Shown here: one piece after another, positions 54,173-63,540 of the stretch
Numbering within the stretch: the first letter of the stretch is position 1
Layout: each line of letters opens with the position of its first letter
Assembly (NCBI RefSeq): GCF_900187425.1
Contig: NZ_FYDJ01000007.1
Coordinates: forward strand, 1-64,000
DNA from: Pseudomonas sp. Irchel s3h14
GTDB lineage: Bacteria; Pseudomonadota; Gammaproteobacteria; Pseudomonadales; Pseudomonadaceae
DNA: 64,000 nucleotides
Direction: 5' to 3'
The notes under the pieces: generated by a model
Databases searched by the model: none
Told to the model about the DNA's origin: nothing
Seen by the model: only the letters and a program-made list of their open reading frames with translations
Position numbers and translations under genes: made by a program

Positions 54173-54506
54173 TTCATAAGTGGGGAAGGGGGCTCACATT
54201 GCCTATCTCTCAGTCGGGAATGACCAGCGGCGTCGAATGGAGCTATCTACAGTGCTGCGTATCTTTCAGTCCGACGCTGATTGACCTACGAGCGATTGGA
54301 TATTTATACAGTTGTTACGCAGACTCCGACGACTTGCACCAAAAATTGTCTCCGAACTTGTTTACCGGTCCCGTCAATCACGCTAACTTGCGGTAACGCT
54401 GGCACAGTGCCGCTATCGGTCATCTCTGACTAGATCTCACTCGCGCGCACAGCTGCTCAGCTGGTGCCTACCCTTAATCAGGGCGGGATCATTGATCGCG
54501 CGCAGC

Positions 54507-54529
54507 AACCGCAAGAGGATTCTGCGGTT
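54507..54529 (+). promoter_or_regulatory. Hairpin in the hamAB leader
   Basis: AACCGCA-N9-TGCGGTT forms a 7-bp stem 20 bases before the hamA ATG, with only three T residues after it. It could insulate, attenuate or protect the mRNA end. Confidence 0.4.
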
Positions 54530-54549
54530 TAGTGTTTGTAGGAAGTGTT

Positions 54550-55350
54550 ATGGATGGCGTGAGCTTCAAGCAGGTAGACCAGTATGCCCTGTGTTGTGTC
54601 GAGAATTTTTCTGATGAGCTTAAGCTCGCGCTGAGGGGAAACCTCACCCGTATCTGCCATGGTGCTGATCAGGCCAGCAAGGACAGGGCGATCTACAAAT
54701 ACCCTGCGACGATTAAGCACTTCTGGAACGAGCGCTATTCCAAGAAAACTTGGGAAACCCGGATTGGTATGCTGGGTGAGCTCCTGTCTCACGTCATCAT
54801 TCTGAAGCTCTTCCCCAACTTCGATGTGGTCTCCCCGTTCTTCAATATGGAAGAGAAGAGTATCCGGAAGGGCTTCGATCTCCTCCTATACGAGACCTCA
54901 ACCAACAACGTCTGGATCACCGAGGTCAAGTCGGGTGGCAGAGGGGCGGACAAGACTTCTTGCTCGGCCACAAGTGCGCAATTGCGTTTGGCTCGGGATG
55001 ACCTCAAGAGGCGTTTGGCTGAGCCGGAGCTCAATCACTGGCTCAACGCGATCAATGCCGCGAAAAATGCGATCCACAACAAAGCTAATTACCGGGACTC
55101 GGTTATTGAGATCTTGGAGATGGAAGGTGATTTGGCTGAAGAAGACGGGGCGAGTGCTTCGGACAACAATGTGTTTCTGGTCTCTGCCCTGTTCAGCGAA
55201 GTATCCCAGGCTATCGCCGAAAATACCGTGTCAAATTTCACCACCAAGCTGGTAGCTGAAGCTGTGTTCAAAACGGTGTGGGTGCTGTCCCTCCACAAAG
55301 GCACCATGGAAAAGCTGGAAGAGTTTTTGAGGCAGGAGGCGGAGCAGTAG
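54550..55350 (+). CDS. hamA: HamA/AbpA-type DUF1837 nuclease of a Hachiman-like system
   Basis: This 266-residue protein shows a PD-(D/E)xK nuclease core: Glu77 in LGELLSH, Asp110 in KGFDLL and Glu125-x-Lys127 in TEVKSG. This matches DUF1837 proteins, which pair with a helicase in Hachiman and AbpAB phage defence. I choose the ATG at 54550 with GGAAG four bases upstream over the GTG at 54532. One base separates its stop from the helicase start, so the two form an operon. By analogy, HamA is held inactive on HamB and degrades DNA when HamB detects damaged or phage DNA. Confidence 0.87.
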   Translation: MDGVSFKQVDQYALCCVENFSDELKLALRGNLTRICHGADQASKDRAIYKYPATIKHFWNERYSKKTWETRIGMLGELLSHVIILKLFPNFDVVSPFFNMEEKSIRKGFDLLLYETSTNNVWITEVKSGGRGADKTSCSATSAQLRLARDDLKRRLAEPELNHWLNAINAAKNAIHNKANYRDSVIEILEMEGDLAEEDGASASDNNVFLVSALFSEVSQAIAENTVSNFTTKLVAEAVFKTVWVLSLHKGTMEKLEEFLRQEAEQ

Positions 55351-55351
55351 C

Positions 55352-57817
55352 ATGGAAGAGCTGACTATCAGAAAACTGGGCAACACCAAGTTCAAGGATC
55401 TGTATTTCCAACTCCTCAAGGGAGACGAACTGGGTAACACAGAGATTGTGAAACTTTTGGCGATCGCCGTGCTGCTCCTTAACCACAAGACCCTCGAAAT
55501 TCGACGTCTCGGCTACCGCATTATCCTGTTTTACGGTAACGCTTCGGGTCAGTACCAGGCTCTGTACGATGTAGCACTCAACAGTGGTCTGCACCCTGTC
55601 TCAGCAGTAATCAGCAGCTACTTTTCCGAGGATGATCACCGCAGCGAGTCGTTCATCCGAAACATCGTGGGCAGCTACATCGATACCTTCCGTGATCAAG
55701 GCATCGTGCTGACTGAGCAACAGGATGCCCTGCGGGCATTTGTTCAGTCGGAGTACCGTAAGTCGTCAGTCGTGGTTGCTCCGACCAGTTACGGTAAATC
55801 TGAGCTCATCATCCAATCGGTGAGGGAAAATCCAGGGCAGCGGATCCTGATCCTTGTGCCTTCTAAGGCTCTGCTGGCCCAGACGAAAAAGCGGTTGATC
55901 TACGCGGACATTGAGGGGTTGGGCAAGGTGGTGACCCACCCCGAGATGTATTCGGGTGAGCGAAAGAACAGGGCATTTGTCCTGACCCAGGAGCGGCTCA
56001 ACAGGCTCTTGAACGAGAACGCCGGGCTGAGCTTCGATATGGTCTTCGTCGACGAGGCCCACAACCTGCTGCAGAGCGACCGCAGAAGTGAGTTACTGGC
56101 TGCCATGCTGTGCATCCTGGGGGCTCGTAATCCGGAAACATCATTCAAGTTCCTGACTCCCTTCCTATGTGATGAACTCAACGTCCGTGTGCGCTTCCTG
56201 GACATGATCCCGAGCGGATTCAAGATCGACGAGTACATCAAGTCTGAGCGCTTCTACATCAGGGATTTTAGGGGAGGGAGGGGCCAGACGAAGCTCAAGC
56301 TCTATGACCATTTCCTGAATGACTGGATGGAGTTCGATCGGAGGTATGCAAACTGCTTCGAGCTCATCAAAGGCGAAGCACTGTCCAAAAACATTGTTTA
56401 CGGCAACAGGAAGAAAAGCATTGAGTCATTTGCGGTTGAACTGGCAGCCGTGCTGCCGCCCGTAGATTGTCCGCTGATCCAGACGGCCTGTGCCGAGCTA
56501 GGAGAGCTTTTTGACCGACGCTACAAACTGATCGGCTGCCTGCGCAAAGGGGTTATGTACCACCATGGTTCGATCCCTGACACCATCCGTCTTTACTTGG
56601 AGAACCTCTTCAGTAGCTCCAAGCAGATGAGGTTTCTGGTCTGCAACTCCACGCTTCTGGAAGGGGTGAACCTGCCGATCGAACGACTCTTCGTTTTTGA
56701 TTTTTTCAAAGGGAAGCAAAAGCTGACGCCATCTCAATTCAAGAACCTGGTCGGACGCGTCAATCGGTTCAGTGAGGTCTTTGCGCCTGGAGCTAAGGCT
56801 GCGTTGAGAAAGCTGGAGTCCAGCATCTACCTGTTGGGCGTAAATGGCTACACACGCGACAATGCAGCGCTTGAGACTTTCTACGATAAATCCGTCAACG
56901 TCTCAAAGGTGGTCAAGGACACTGTCAGCAACGTTCTGCTTGAAGCCACCAAGATCATCGATGGGAAGGTGTCGGTTCTCTACGACGACGCCGTGGCTCG
57001 TCTAGAGAATCTGCATCCTGGCGTGGTGAAAGATCGAGAGTGTCGTTACGTTACCACTCAGGTGGGCAAGCTCCTTATCGCGAACAGTGTCAGTGAAATT
57101 GACGTGTTCTCAGAGGAGCAGGCTATTGAACGGAAGATCAGGCGAGGCATCGAGGCGAACGGCGTCATCAATACCGTTGACAGGCTGATGCTTGCGATCT
57201 CCAAATCGTTCGTCGATCACTTCGACGACAGCCGAGAGTACAGCGACCTGGTGCGTCTCAAGCAAGAGCCTGCCCGGAATTTCTACGCCATGATCCTGGA
57301 TTGGAAGCTGAAGAAACTCAGCGTCAAGCAGACGATCCGACAGACGCTCGCGTACTGGAAAAAGCTGGTCGAGACTAGCCATAGCGATCACGTATTCGTG
57401 GGTAAATGGGGTGATACCAAATATCGCGACAGCAAGTACGAGAACTGGGTAAGAATCTCCCAAAAGGATGACGGCGAGCGTATTAACCTGGCAATCGTCC
57501 GTCTCAAGGACGAGGACGATTTCTTCGACAACAAGATTTTCAAGTTCGTCGAGGTGCTGAATGGGGTAGGTGCCCTGGATCCAGGCTTCTACAAACTCAT
57601 CAAATACGGTACCGCGGATGACACCAAGATCAAGCTCATCCGCGATGGCTACAGTCATGGCCTGGCGGATCTGATGCTCGAACGGTACCCCGAAACTGTG
57701 CGTGCGACGCTCGGCGGCGAGATCGAAGTGAGCCCTCGCCTAGTGAACATGATGATCAACAACGAGGAAAGCGATCTGCTGATTTTTGAAGCCAAGATGA
57801 ACCTCAAACCTATCTGA
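55352..57817 (+). CDS. hamB: HamB/AbpB-type superfamily 2 helicase
   Basis: This 821-residue helicase has motif I APTSYGKS (residues 143-150, Lys149), motif Ia VPSKALLAQ, motif II VDEAH (233-237), a motif V-like LLEGVNLP and a motif VI-like NLVGRVNRF. About 115 residues precede the motor and about 300 follow it without a motif I recognise. It begins two bases after the hamA stop. In Hachiman systems HamB senses DNA and releases HamA; the known family usually has similar length. AbpB is the close alternative name. Confidence 0.88.
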   Translation: MEELTIRKLGNTKFKDLYFQLLKGDELGNTEIVKLLAIAVLLLNHKTLEIRRLGYRIILFYGNASGQYQALYDVALNSGLHPVSAVISSYFSEDDHRSESFIRNIVGSYIDTFRDQGIVLTEQQDALRAFVQSEYRKSSVVVAPTSYGKSELIIQSVRENPGQRILILVPSKALLAQTKKRLIYADIEGLGKVVTHPEMYSGERKNRAFVLTQERLNRLLNENAGLSFDMVFVDEAHNLLQSDRRSELLAAMLCILGARNPETSFKFLTPFLCDELNVRVRFLDMIPSGFKIDEYIKSERFYIRDFRGGRGQTKLKLYDHFLNDWMEFDRRYANCFELIKGEALSKNIVYGNRKKSIESFAVELAAVLPPVDCPLIQTACAELGELFDRRYKLIGCLRKGVMYHHGSIPDTIRLYLENLFSSSKQMRFLVCNSTLLEGVNLPIERLFVFDFFKGKQKLTPSQFKNLVGRVNRFSEVFAPGAKAALRKLESSIYLLGVNGYTRDNAALETFYDKSVNVSKVVKDTVSNVLLEATKIIDGKVSVLYDDAVARLENLHPGVVKDRECRYVTTQVGKLLIANSVSEIDVFSEEQAIERKIRRGIEANGVINTVDRLMLAISKSFVDHFDDSREYSDLVRLKQEPARNFYAMILDWKLKKLSVKQTIRQTLAYWKKLVETSHSDHVFVGKWGDTKYRDSKYENWVRISQKDDGERINLAIVRLKDEDDFFDNKIFKFVEVLNGVGALDPGFYKLIKYGTADDTKIKLIRDGYSHGLADLMLERYPETVRATLGGEIEVSPRLVNMMINNEESDLLIFEAKMNLKPI

Positions 57818-57879
57818 GTGAGGATCTTGGAAGCGCCTGCGAGTTTGATCAGGATAGGCGACAAAATCTCCGTATGCCG

Positions 57880-58512
57880 GAATCGGCTGCAATCGCAGAA
57901 AATCACAGCGCTGCAACCTGCATTTACTCCGTTACCCGTGCCGCTGACCGGGGCAAGCTTGCACCCAACATCATCGAATATCTGCGTCCAAATCCAGCAC
58001 CCGCGCGGTATCGTAAAAGTGAACTGGCCTACTGAGAATGCTGCTACTTGGGCAACCTTTCTACGAGACCTTTTGCGATGAATCGTACGACACCATCTGG
58101 CTCGCCACCGAGCCGATGGACATGCACGCCGGTACCGAGACGGCATTGGCCAGGGTGATTGCGATGTTCGGTGCGGCGCAGCCGCACTGTGCTTATCTGT
58201 TCGCCAATCGCCGCGCCAATCGCATGAAAGTGCTGGTGCATGACGGCTTCGGGATATGGCTGGAGGCGCGCCGGTTAAACCAAGGCAAGTTTCACTGACC
58301 TGGCATTCGCCACGGTTCTGAGATGGAGCTGGATACTGAGCAACTTCAGGCATTAGTGCTGGGCCTTCCATGGCAACGCGCAGGTTCTGGAGGTTCGATC
58401 ACACTGCTTTAACGGCTGCCATTAGCCTATCGGTCTATCGCCGGGAATTGCCTGCTCTGGCAAAATCCGCCCCATGACTTCGCTACCCAATCTCGATCAC
58501 CTAACCCCCGGA
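57880..58512 (+). mobile_element. IS66-family remnant (tnpA end, tnpB, tnpC start)
   Basis: Three linked scraps keep IS66 order. A tnpA C-terminal frame (VQIQHPRGIVKVNWPTEN ...FLRDLL) ends at 58081. A tnpB copy follows with an ATGA overlap. The first twelve codons of tnpC (MTSLPNLDHLTP, from 58474) precede a sudden change of sequence near 58510. Both ends are truncated. It abuts the hamB stop, so an IS66 insertion and decay happened beside the defence operon. The left limit is approximate. Confidence 0.78.
58078..58412 (+). pseudogene. IS66 tnpB pseudogene
   Basis: The frame reads DTIWLATEPMDMHAGTETAL, HCAYLFANRRANRMKVLVHD and ARRLNQGKFH, then a TGA at 58296-58298 where Trp is expected. It continues in the same frame with LDTEQLQALVLGLPWQR to TAA at 58410. 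One base is also missing near the start (CGTA-CGAC for CGTATCGAC), so both a frameshift and a nonsense change inactivate it. Confidence 0.82.
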
Positions 58513-58958
58513 GCAACCCGTATCTGGCAAATCCTTGGTCGTTCGGAAAAGGATATGAGTAATGAGTCGATATCCAAGCAGATAGTTCGGTCAGACCCCA
58601 GAACCCACCACTTCAATGAGTGGGTAACGGACGACATGCAATCTCTTGTTTCCTATCGCGATTAGGGGGCGAAGACGTTACCTGCTGTTAAGTAGACCTT
58701 GGTGCAGCTTAGACGTGGTCACGGCAAACGCATCATAGGGGCGGCGTTCTTGTGGCATGGGCGTCCACTTAAAATTTGGTGAACGCCATTGCCTCAAGCG
58801 ACGGAGTCAGGAAGGTGTGTTGCCCGAACGGTTACATTGGGCATTGCCAATGCTGAGACATTAACTGCGCTGGCCCTCACCTACGGGTGAGGACGCTTCG
58901 CCCGGTGCTTCCTGAAAGCGAGCTTTTTCTATATTTCGACACCACTTACGAGCAATTA
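58513..58958. other. Gap between IS66 remnant and minus-strand operon
   Basis: No gene is supported. A perfect hairpin CCTCACC-TACG-GGTGAGG (58875-58892) lies 67 bases past the end of the operon on its downstream side and may end it, although no T-run follows. Confidence 0.5.
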
Positions 58959-60863
58959 CTATCCCAATTCTTCTATCAAATCGACGTGATGAAGATGAAT
59001 GTTAAATTTTCTTTCCGGCGCCTGCTGATATTTGCGCGCGCTAGAGGCCAGTGCTGTCATGTCGATTTGGGCCTTAGCGAGTAAATGTCTCAGATTTCCT
59101 TTAGTGGTGTTTTGGACAAGTAGTGGCAGAAGCTTGAGAATGGCGCCTGTGTTTGTAGAAACTAACTTCAATAAGTTTGCCGCTTTCGGATGTGTTGCCT
59201 CGTCCAAGTAGGCGCGGTATCCAGCCTCAGCGGGTTGACCAGGCTCAATAGTCCAACGTATCCGACGTATTGCCAGGTGCTGCTGTATCCGGGCCCAGAA
59301 TTCGTCGCCGTATAGGTCGATGCTGAGCATTTCAGTAGTAGCAGACCATAGCGCAGCGAAGAGTTTGGCTGATTTGGCCAGGGCTTCTGTATCCAAGGTC
59401 TCGGGCTCATAGGTTGTGCAGTCAAGTATGCCGAGACCGATATCGACTAATGTCCGCATTAGGCTCGATGCGTCCGAGGGGCGCCATTTTTTCGAGGTTT
59501 GGGTTGTAGGGCTAAACTCCAGGATCTCTCTCAGTGCAACGCTGCAGTCCCACGTTTTCAACCAATCATTAGCAAAGTCGCCACTTAGAGCGATCGAGTA
59601 CCCAAGTACTTTGCAGGCATAGTCACCTGGTCGGGTCGCATGGTAATGCCTAGCGTGATCTCTGAGGCTCTGACCCTTACCCGCATCCCATTCTTCCAGT
59701 GTGAGATCCCACTCACCAAGGAAGCTTGTTATGTCCGGCGCTAAAAATTTGGTCGGTTTCTCAGAGTGCAAAAGTGCAAGCATGCTTTGGTAGACCCAAG
59801 GCTCCCAACTGTTGTCTAGGTCGCTTGATGTGGCAGGCGAAAACGAGGGGGCTATCTTGTCAGCCAAAGCCATTAGAAGGTCATTGCTGTCAATGAGTGT
59901 CTTTCGCTGCGTCTCATGAGCCGGAAAATTGAGGGTCTGACGAGTAAGCCACGTGCCCCAGCGCTTAAATATTCCGATAAAATCTGATCGCAGTGCAAGA
60001 GTGTCCCTCAGACGAGCAAGCAGGTATTTGACATGAGCTTCCAGTATGTCCTTTGGATGCTCTTGTCTGTCAGCTACATGAAGTAACATGGATTTGCCAT
60101 GTCTGATCAAGCTCGGAAGCAATATCTCGCCGTTCCAAGTGCCGTCATCCCCAAAACTGGGTGCCACTCTGAGAGTCAAACATTCCCATAAAACATAATT
60201 GCGGTAAAACTCTGGACTCTCTAGCACCCGGTTGAGCAGTACAGGGTTTCGTATCAATTTCATCGATGCGAGCAGTTGTTCAGCGTCTAACTCAGCGAGC
60301 AGGCGTACCCAAGACCAGCTCGATTCGTTTGATCGTGCTTCGCGGATATGTCCGCTCCAAATGTCACCGAGTGTGAATGGATCAGCGTGATCTTCGGGGT
60401 GTTCTGAGTTGAGTTTAACTTCAGCATTGATAAAATGTTGAGCAGCAAGGGTGACGACCGTGGATCTGAAACTTTCATTCAATCTGGCTAGGGTGGCGGT
60501 AGCGACAGGCCAGAGCTGCTCAAGCCACCAAGAATGCCTAATCAGTGCTAAAAGCGCTGGTAGCCTGCCCTCAGTTTCTTTAGATGACCAAACGCTAATG
60601 ATTGCCCCACATAGAACGGCAAGGGATTCAGCGTCGTCCAAGATGTCCGAAGCCTCATCCGTGTCACTCAACTGCATGGCAAAATTTTTGAGCGCAGTTT
60701 TGGCGTCTCCAGGAGCGAAAAAATAATTTTCGATCAGTGCAATCAGCTGTGGAGAGTATTCAACATTGCCTGCCGCGTAGTTGTTGATAAGGACTAATGC
60801 ACTGTTGTAATCCTTTTCAGTGCTTGATACATATGCAGAAGGTAGCAACCATTCTTTGTTCAT
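58959..60863 (-). CDS. Unrecognised 634-residue protein, third gene of the PLD-like operon
   Basis: I do not recognise a family. The protein is soluble, mostly helical, rich in Leu, Ala and Trp, and without membrane segments, Walker motifs or cysteine clusters. Trp-rich pieces such as HSWWLEQLWPVA and SSWSWVRLLAEL are spread along it, which suits a large alpha-solenoid scaffold. It starts 17 bases after the upstream PLD-like gene, with AGGA about 11 bases before the ATG, so it is in the same operon. It could be the sensor or assembly partner of the two PLD-like proteins. Its GC content by eye is near one half, lower than the core. Confidence 0.8.
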   Translation of the reverse strand: MNKEWLLPSAYVSSTEKDYNSALVLINNYAAGNVEYSPQLIALIENYFFAPGDAKTALKNFAMQLSDTDEASDILDDAESLAVLCGAIISVWSSKETEGRLPALLALIRHSWWLEQLWPVATATLARLNESFRSTVVTLAAQHFINAEVKLNSEHPEDHADPFTLGDIWSGHIREARSNESSWSWVRLLAELDAEQLLASMKLIRNPVLLNRVLESPEFYRNYVLWECLTLRVAPSFGDDGTWNGEILLPSLIRHGKSMLLHVADRQEHPKDILEAHVKYLLARLRDTLALRSDFIGIFKRWGTWLTRQTLNFPAHETQRKTLIDSNDLLMALADKIAPSFSPATSSDLDNSWEPWVYQSMLALLHSEKPTKFLAPDITSFLGEWDLTLEEWDAGKGQSLRDHARHYHATRPGDYACKVLGYSIALSGDFANDWLKTWDCSVALREILEFSPTTQTSKKWRPSDASSLMRTLVDIGLGILDCTTYEPETLDTEALAKSAKLFAALWSATTEMLSIDLYGDEFWARIQQHLAIRRIRWTIEPGQPAEAGYRAYLDEATHPKAANLLKLVSTNTGAILKLLPLLVQNTTKGNLRHLLAKAQIDMTALASSARKYQQAPERKFNIHLHHVDLIEELG

Positions 60864-60880
60864 TGATTAAAATTCCTAGA

Positions 60881-61513
60881 TTAGTCGCTTAGGCCTTTCC
60901 ATGCCATCTCAAAAAAGTCGATTGCTCTGTGAGCGTTGACATCCCATCCTCTACTGGCAGCATTCACGTGACGATGAAACCCACCTACGGTAGCCCCGAA
61001 GTGCCAAAGTTCATCATCAATTATCGCGAATCGGTCATGTATGTAGGGGAACTTATTTATTGTAAATTTTATCTGCGCGTCGAGTGGCGGATAAAGTGGG
61101 CCTCTACGATCTGTGACCTCTTTGGATAAGTCCGAAAATACATCTAGCGCCTCGTTTTGATCGGGCGGTGCGCCTGTTAAAATACGTACTGATTTAAGCT
61201 GGTCGGTATCCCGAAACCAGTTTGAAACCTTTTCGAGTCTTTGGTTGTGTTTAGGTTTTTTGCCATCGTCGGAAAGGATGCGTTTGTCAATAATCCATAC
61301 CCGTGACTGTGCTGCAAGAATAGCATTGGAGAACTCGTCAAAAATTTGTACTCTTTCCACATTCTGCCTTGCCTTAATTGCGGCAATGTCGGGGAAATAC
61401 TGCACTCCTTCTTCGCGATAGTGGGGCTCGCAAGGAATCAGGAGTTGGGGTTTGAGAGTAGACTCAGCTTCCGGGACGACACTCACTGCGGGAGTAGGTG
61501 AAAGCTTAGGCAT
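60881..61513 (-). CDS. Small PLD-like protein with one HxRx4D motif
   Basis: This 210-residue protein has a single phospholipase-D-like active-site motif HDRFAIID (His159, Arg161, Asp166), with Arg for the usual Lys, followed by the glycine turn GATVGG. Before it come strands RVWIIDKRIL and VRILTG as expected for a PLD half-barrel. I place the start at the ATG at 61513, which overlaps the stop of the VPA1262-like gene by eight bases (ATGCCTAA); the frame further upstream has no separate ribosome site. Since PLD enzymes need two motifs, it must dimerise with itself or with its neighbour. Confidence 0.82.
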   Translation of the reverse strand: MPKLSPTPAVSVVPEAESTLKPQLLIPCEPHYREEGVQYFPDIAAIKARQNVERVQIFDEFSNAILAAQSRVWIIDKRILSDDGKKPKHNQRLEKVSNWFRDTDQLKSVRILTGAPPDQNEALDVFSDLSKEVTDRRGPLYPPLDAQIKFTINKFPYIHDRFAIIDDELWHFGATVGGFHRHVNAASRGWDVNAHRAIDFFEMAWKGLSD

Positions 61514-63173
61514 CTGATTCGTCCCGCTCGGCGAGCCCCTCAAAAGCGGCAGAGTTATCAAACAAATGACTTAGGTAGTCTAGAACTTTTTCGCCATGGG
61601 GAATCCGCATAATCAAGGTCGGTCGTACGCCAATCGAATTTAATGAACTGCCAAGCATCCAGACTCGACCATCTACAGCGATAAATCGGTCGTGGAAGTA
61701 TGTCTCGATCGTTCGCGCAATCTTGATTTCAAGGGGGTTGCTGTGCAGGGTTCGGAATTTTTCTATATTAGTTTCTAACGCGCTGAGATCATCGCCCGCC
61801 AAAGTTGCCGACTTCTCATCCCCTTCTGATGTTTTGGGCTTGCTGAATGCGTAGTCAGATGTGAGGATTTTAACTTTAATATCATCGCGCTCAAGTGCAA
61901 ACAGATATTGCACGATCTGAGTAGCACCAAAATAGGGGTCGGCGATAAAAACGCTAACACGCGCATTTCTAATTTTGGCTCTGATGTGATCTAGCGCCGC
62001 CTTGCGTTGCCCGGTGCCAAACCACGTTTGATCGTATAGGCGGGCACTGTGGTTTAGATTTCGCTCATTCCGGGCCTCAGTCAACCGCTTGAAGGCATCG
62101 GAGTTGTTCTGGGGATCTCCGTAAGTCTGAGCGGAAGCTAACGTCTTTTTCTCGGTGTGATATTGATCTGCTGGGCTCCTTTTACCCTCGTTTTGCGGCA
62201 CGGTGACACTGACGCGTCGCTCAACGACCTCTGTCGTTAAGTGCATTTGTCGCAAGAATGATCGCATAGGTGTCTGTAGTAACACACCGCGTTGCTCATG
62301 CGCTAAAACCAATCCAGCAGTATCGATAGCAGTTGGCCTTTTGATTTCTATTAGGCCATCCTCAGGCACTTTGAGCGTTTGAAAAGAGGTCAGCATACCC
62401 TCCTGCCCCTCAAACACAGTCAAGTTAAGGTGTTGTAAGGTTTGGCCTGGATGAGGCTTTAAGTGGAAGTAAAGTGACTCCGAACCCTCGTTCTTCGGTT
62501 CGATGAACTGTCTAACTGAGTGAACGTCTAGGTCAGGGACGGCAAGCGTGAGGCCGCCTAAGTATTCTGGATATTCTCTGAGATCGACATGCATGTGTCT
62601 TTCCAAGAACTTAAAGGCCTCGTCGGCATTGTCTCTCCGTCCATTAGGGGTCAAGAACTCTGGCCATGATTGATTTCCGGAGATTCGACGAGAGTACCGG
62701 GTGATGCCGATATTTCGGAACGGGACAGAAGAACGTTCCGATGACCCGGTCAGACTTTCACTTTGCATAGGTACACCCAAGAGCGGCCACCTAGGAAAAT
62801 CGTCTAGGCTTGCTACATCCAGAGGAATACCATCTGAGTCCTGGGAGTCCTGAAAAGGAATAGGTGTAGTAAAAGTTTCAAATGAGCTTCTGTACCAGTT
62901 GATAGCGTCTTCAGCTCGCATGACTATTCGATCAACTGCGATGCCGCCCTTTTCCTTTTTAAAGCGTTTGATTGCCGCTTCATGACGTTTAGAGGGTATT
63001 TCTCGTCCCGGTGGCAATAGCCAAACCGAGGCATATAATAAACGGAGGGGTGGTCTCTCGGTTTGATCCGACTTGGGCGGTATCAGCACGGCAATGCGAA
63101 CTACTGCATAGTCAAAGCTCTCAAGGGCATCGTTGTATTGGTAAGATGATGAAAGGCTTTCTAAACTGTCCAT
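61506..63173 (-). CDS. VPA1262-like protein with C-terminal PLD-like domain
   Basis: In this 555-residue protein the N-terminal two thirds (about residues 20-370) resemble the uncharacterised VPA1262 family. The C-terminal part is PLD-like: RVSVFIADPYFGATQIVQYL, VKILTSDYAF, and HDRFIAVD (His494, Arg496, Asp501) followed by GSSLNS. The motif is the same HxRx4D variant as in the next gene. First gene of the minus-strand operon; only a weak AAGAG lies before the ATG. A nuclease role in phage defence is inferred from the fold and from its location beside hamAB. The family name is from memory. Confidence 0.8.
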   Translation of the reverse strand: MDSLESLSSSYQYNDALESFDYAVVRIAVLIPPKSDQTERPPLRLLYASVWLLPPGREIPSKRHEAAIKRFKKEKGGIAVDRIVMRAEDAINWYRSSFETFTTPIPFQDSQDSDGIPLDVASLDDFPRWPLLGVPMQSESLTGSSERSSVPFRNIGITRYSRRISGNQSWPEFLTPNGRRDNADEAFKFLERHMHVDLREYPEYLGGLTLAVPDLDVHSVRQFIEPKNEGSESLYFHLKPHPGQTLQHLNLTVFEGQEGMLTSFQTLKVPEDGLIEIKRPTAIDTAGLVLAHEQRGVLLQTPMRSFLRQMHLTTEVVERRVSVTVPQNEGKRSPADQYHTEKKTLASAQTYGDPQNNSDAFKRLTEARNERNLNHSARLYDQTWFGTGQRKAALDHIRAKIRNARVSVFIADPYFGATQIVQYLFALERDDIKVKILTSDYAFSKPKTSEGDEKSATLAGDDLSALETNIEKFRTLHSNPLEIKIARTIETYFHDRFIAVDGRVWMLGSSLNSIGVRPTLIMRIPHGEKVLDYLSHLFDNSAAFEGLAERDESDA

Positions 63174-63540
63174 GTTTGGCTCTTACTATGGCGCGATTTA
63201 CGGGTCGCTGGGTTTGTCGTTCTAGTGCGTCGATTTTACCGAAAGTTTGATGAAGCTGCCATTGTGCTATCAAATGTTAACGGTCTCGGAGGCAGGCGTG
63301 CTATTGAAGGAGAGGCACCACGAAATGCTGGAGATTTGATCCTGCCAGCGAGGCGTAGCCGGAAAGCAAGTCTGACTAGAATAATGACGACTTTTCGAGG
63401 GGGCTCGAGGAGGGTGACGACTAAGCTCGGTGGTTGGGACAGGCATCGCAACGCCATTAACTGAGGTGATGGGGTAGCGCTTGATGGCGTTTTTACAACA
63501 GTAACGGATGATATTTTCGAGAAGGGGACTGTTGGACCTC
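63174..63540. other. Upstream region of the VPA1262-like operon
   Basis: This should hold the operon's promoter on the minus strand. The short frames on either strand show no ribosome sites or family resemblance, and I see no clear operator. Confidence 0.45.

Noticed and set aside
57655..58371. A 238-codon minus-strand frame across the hamB end and IS66 remnant
   Set aside because: The plus strand holds hamB and recognisable IS66 frames; the minus-strand peptide has no family resemblance.
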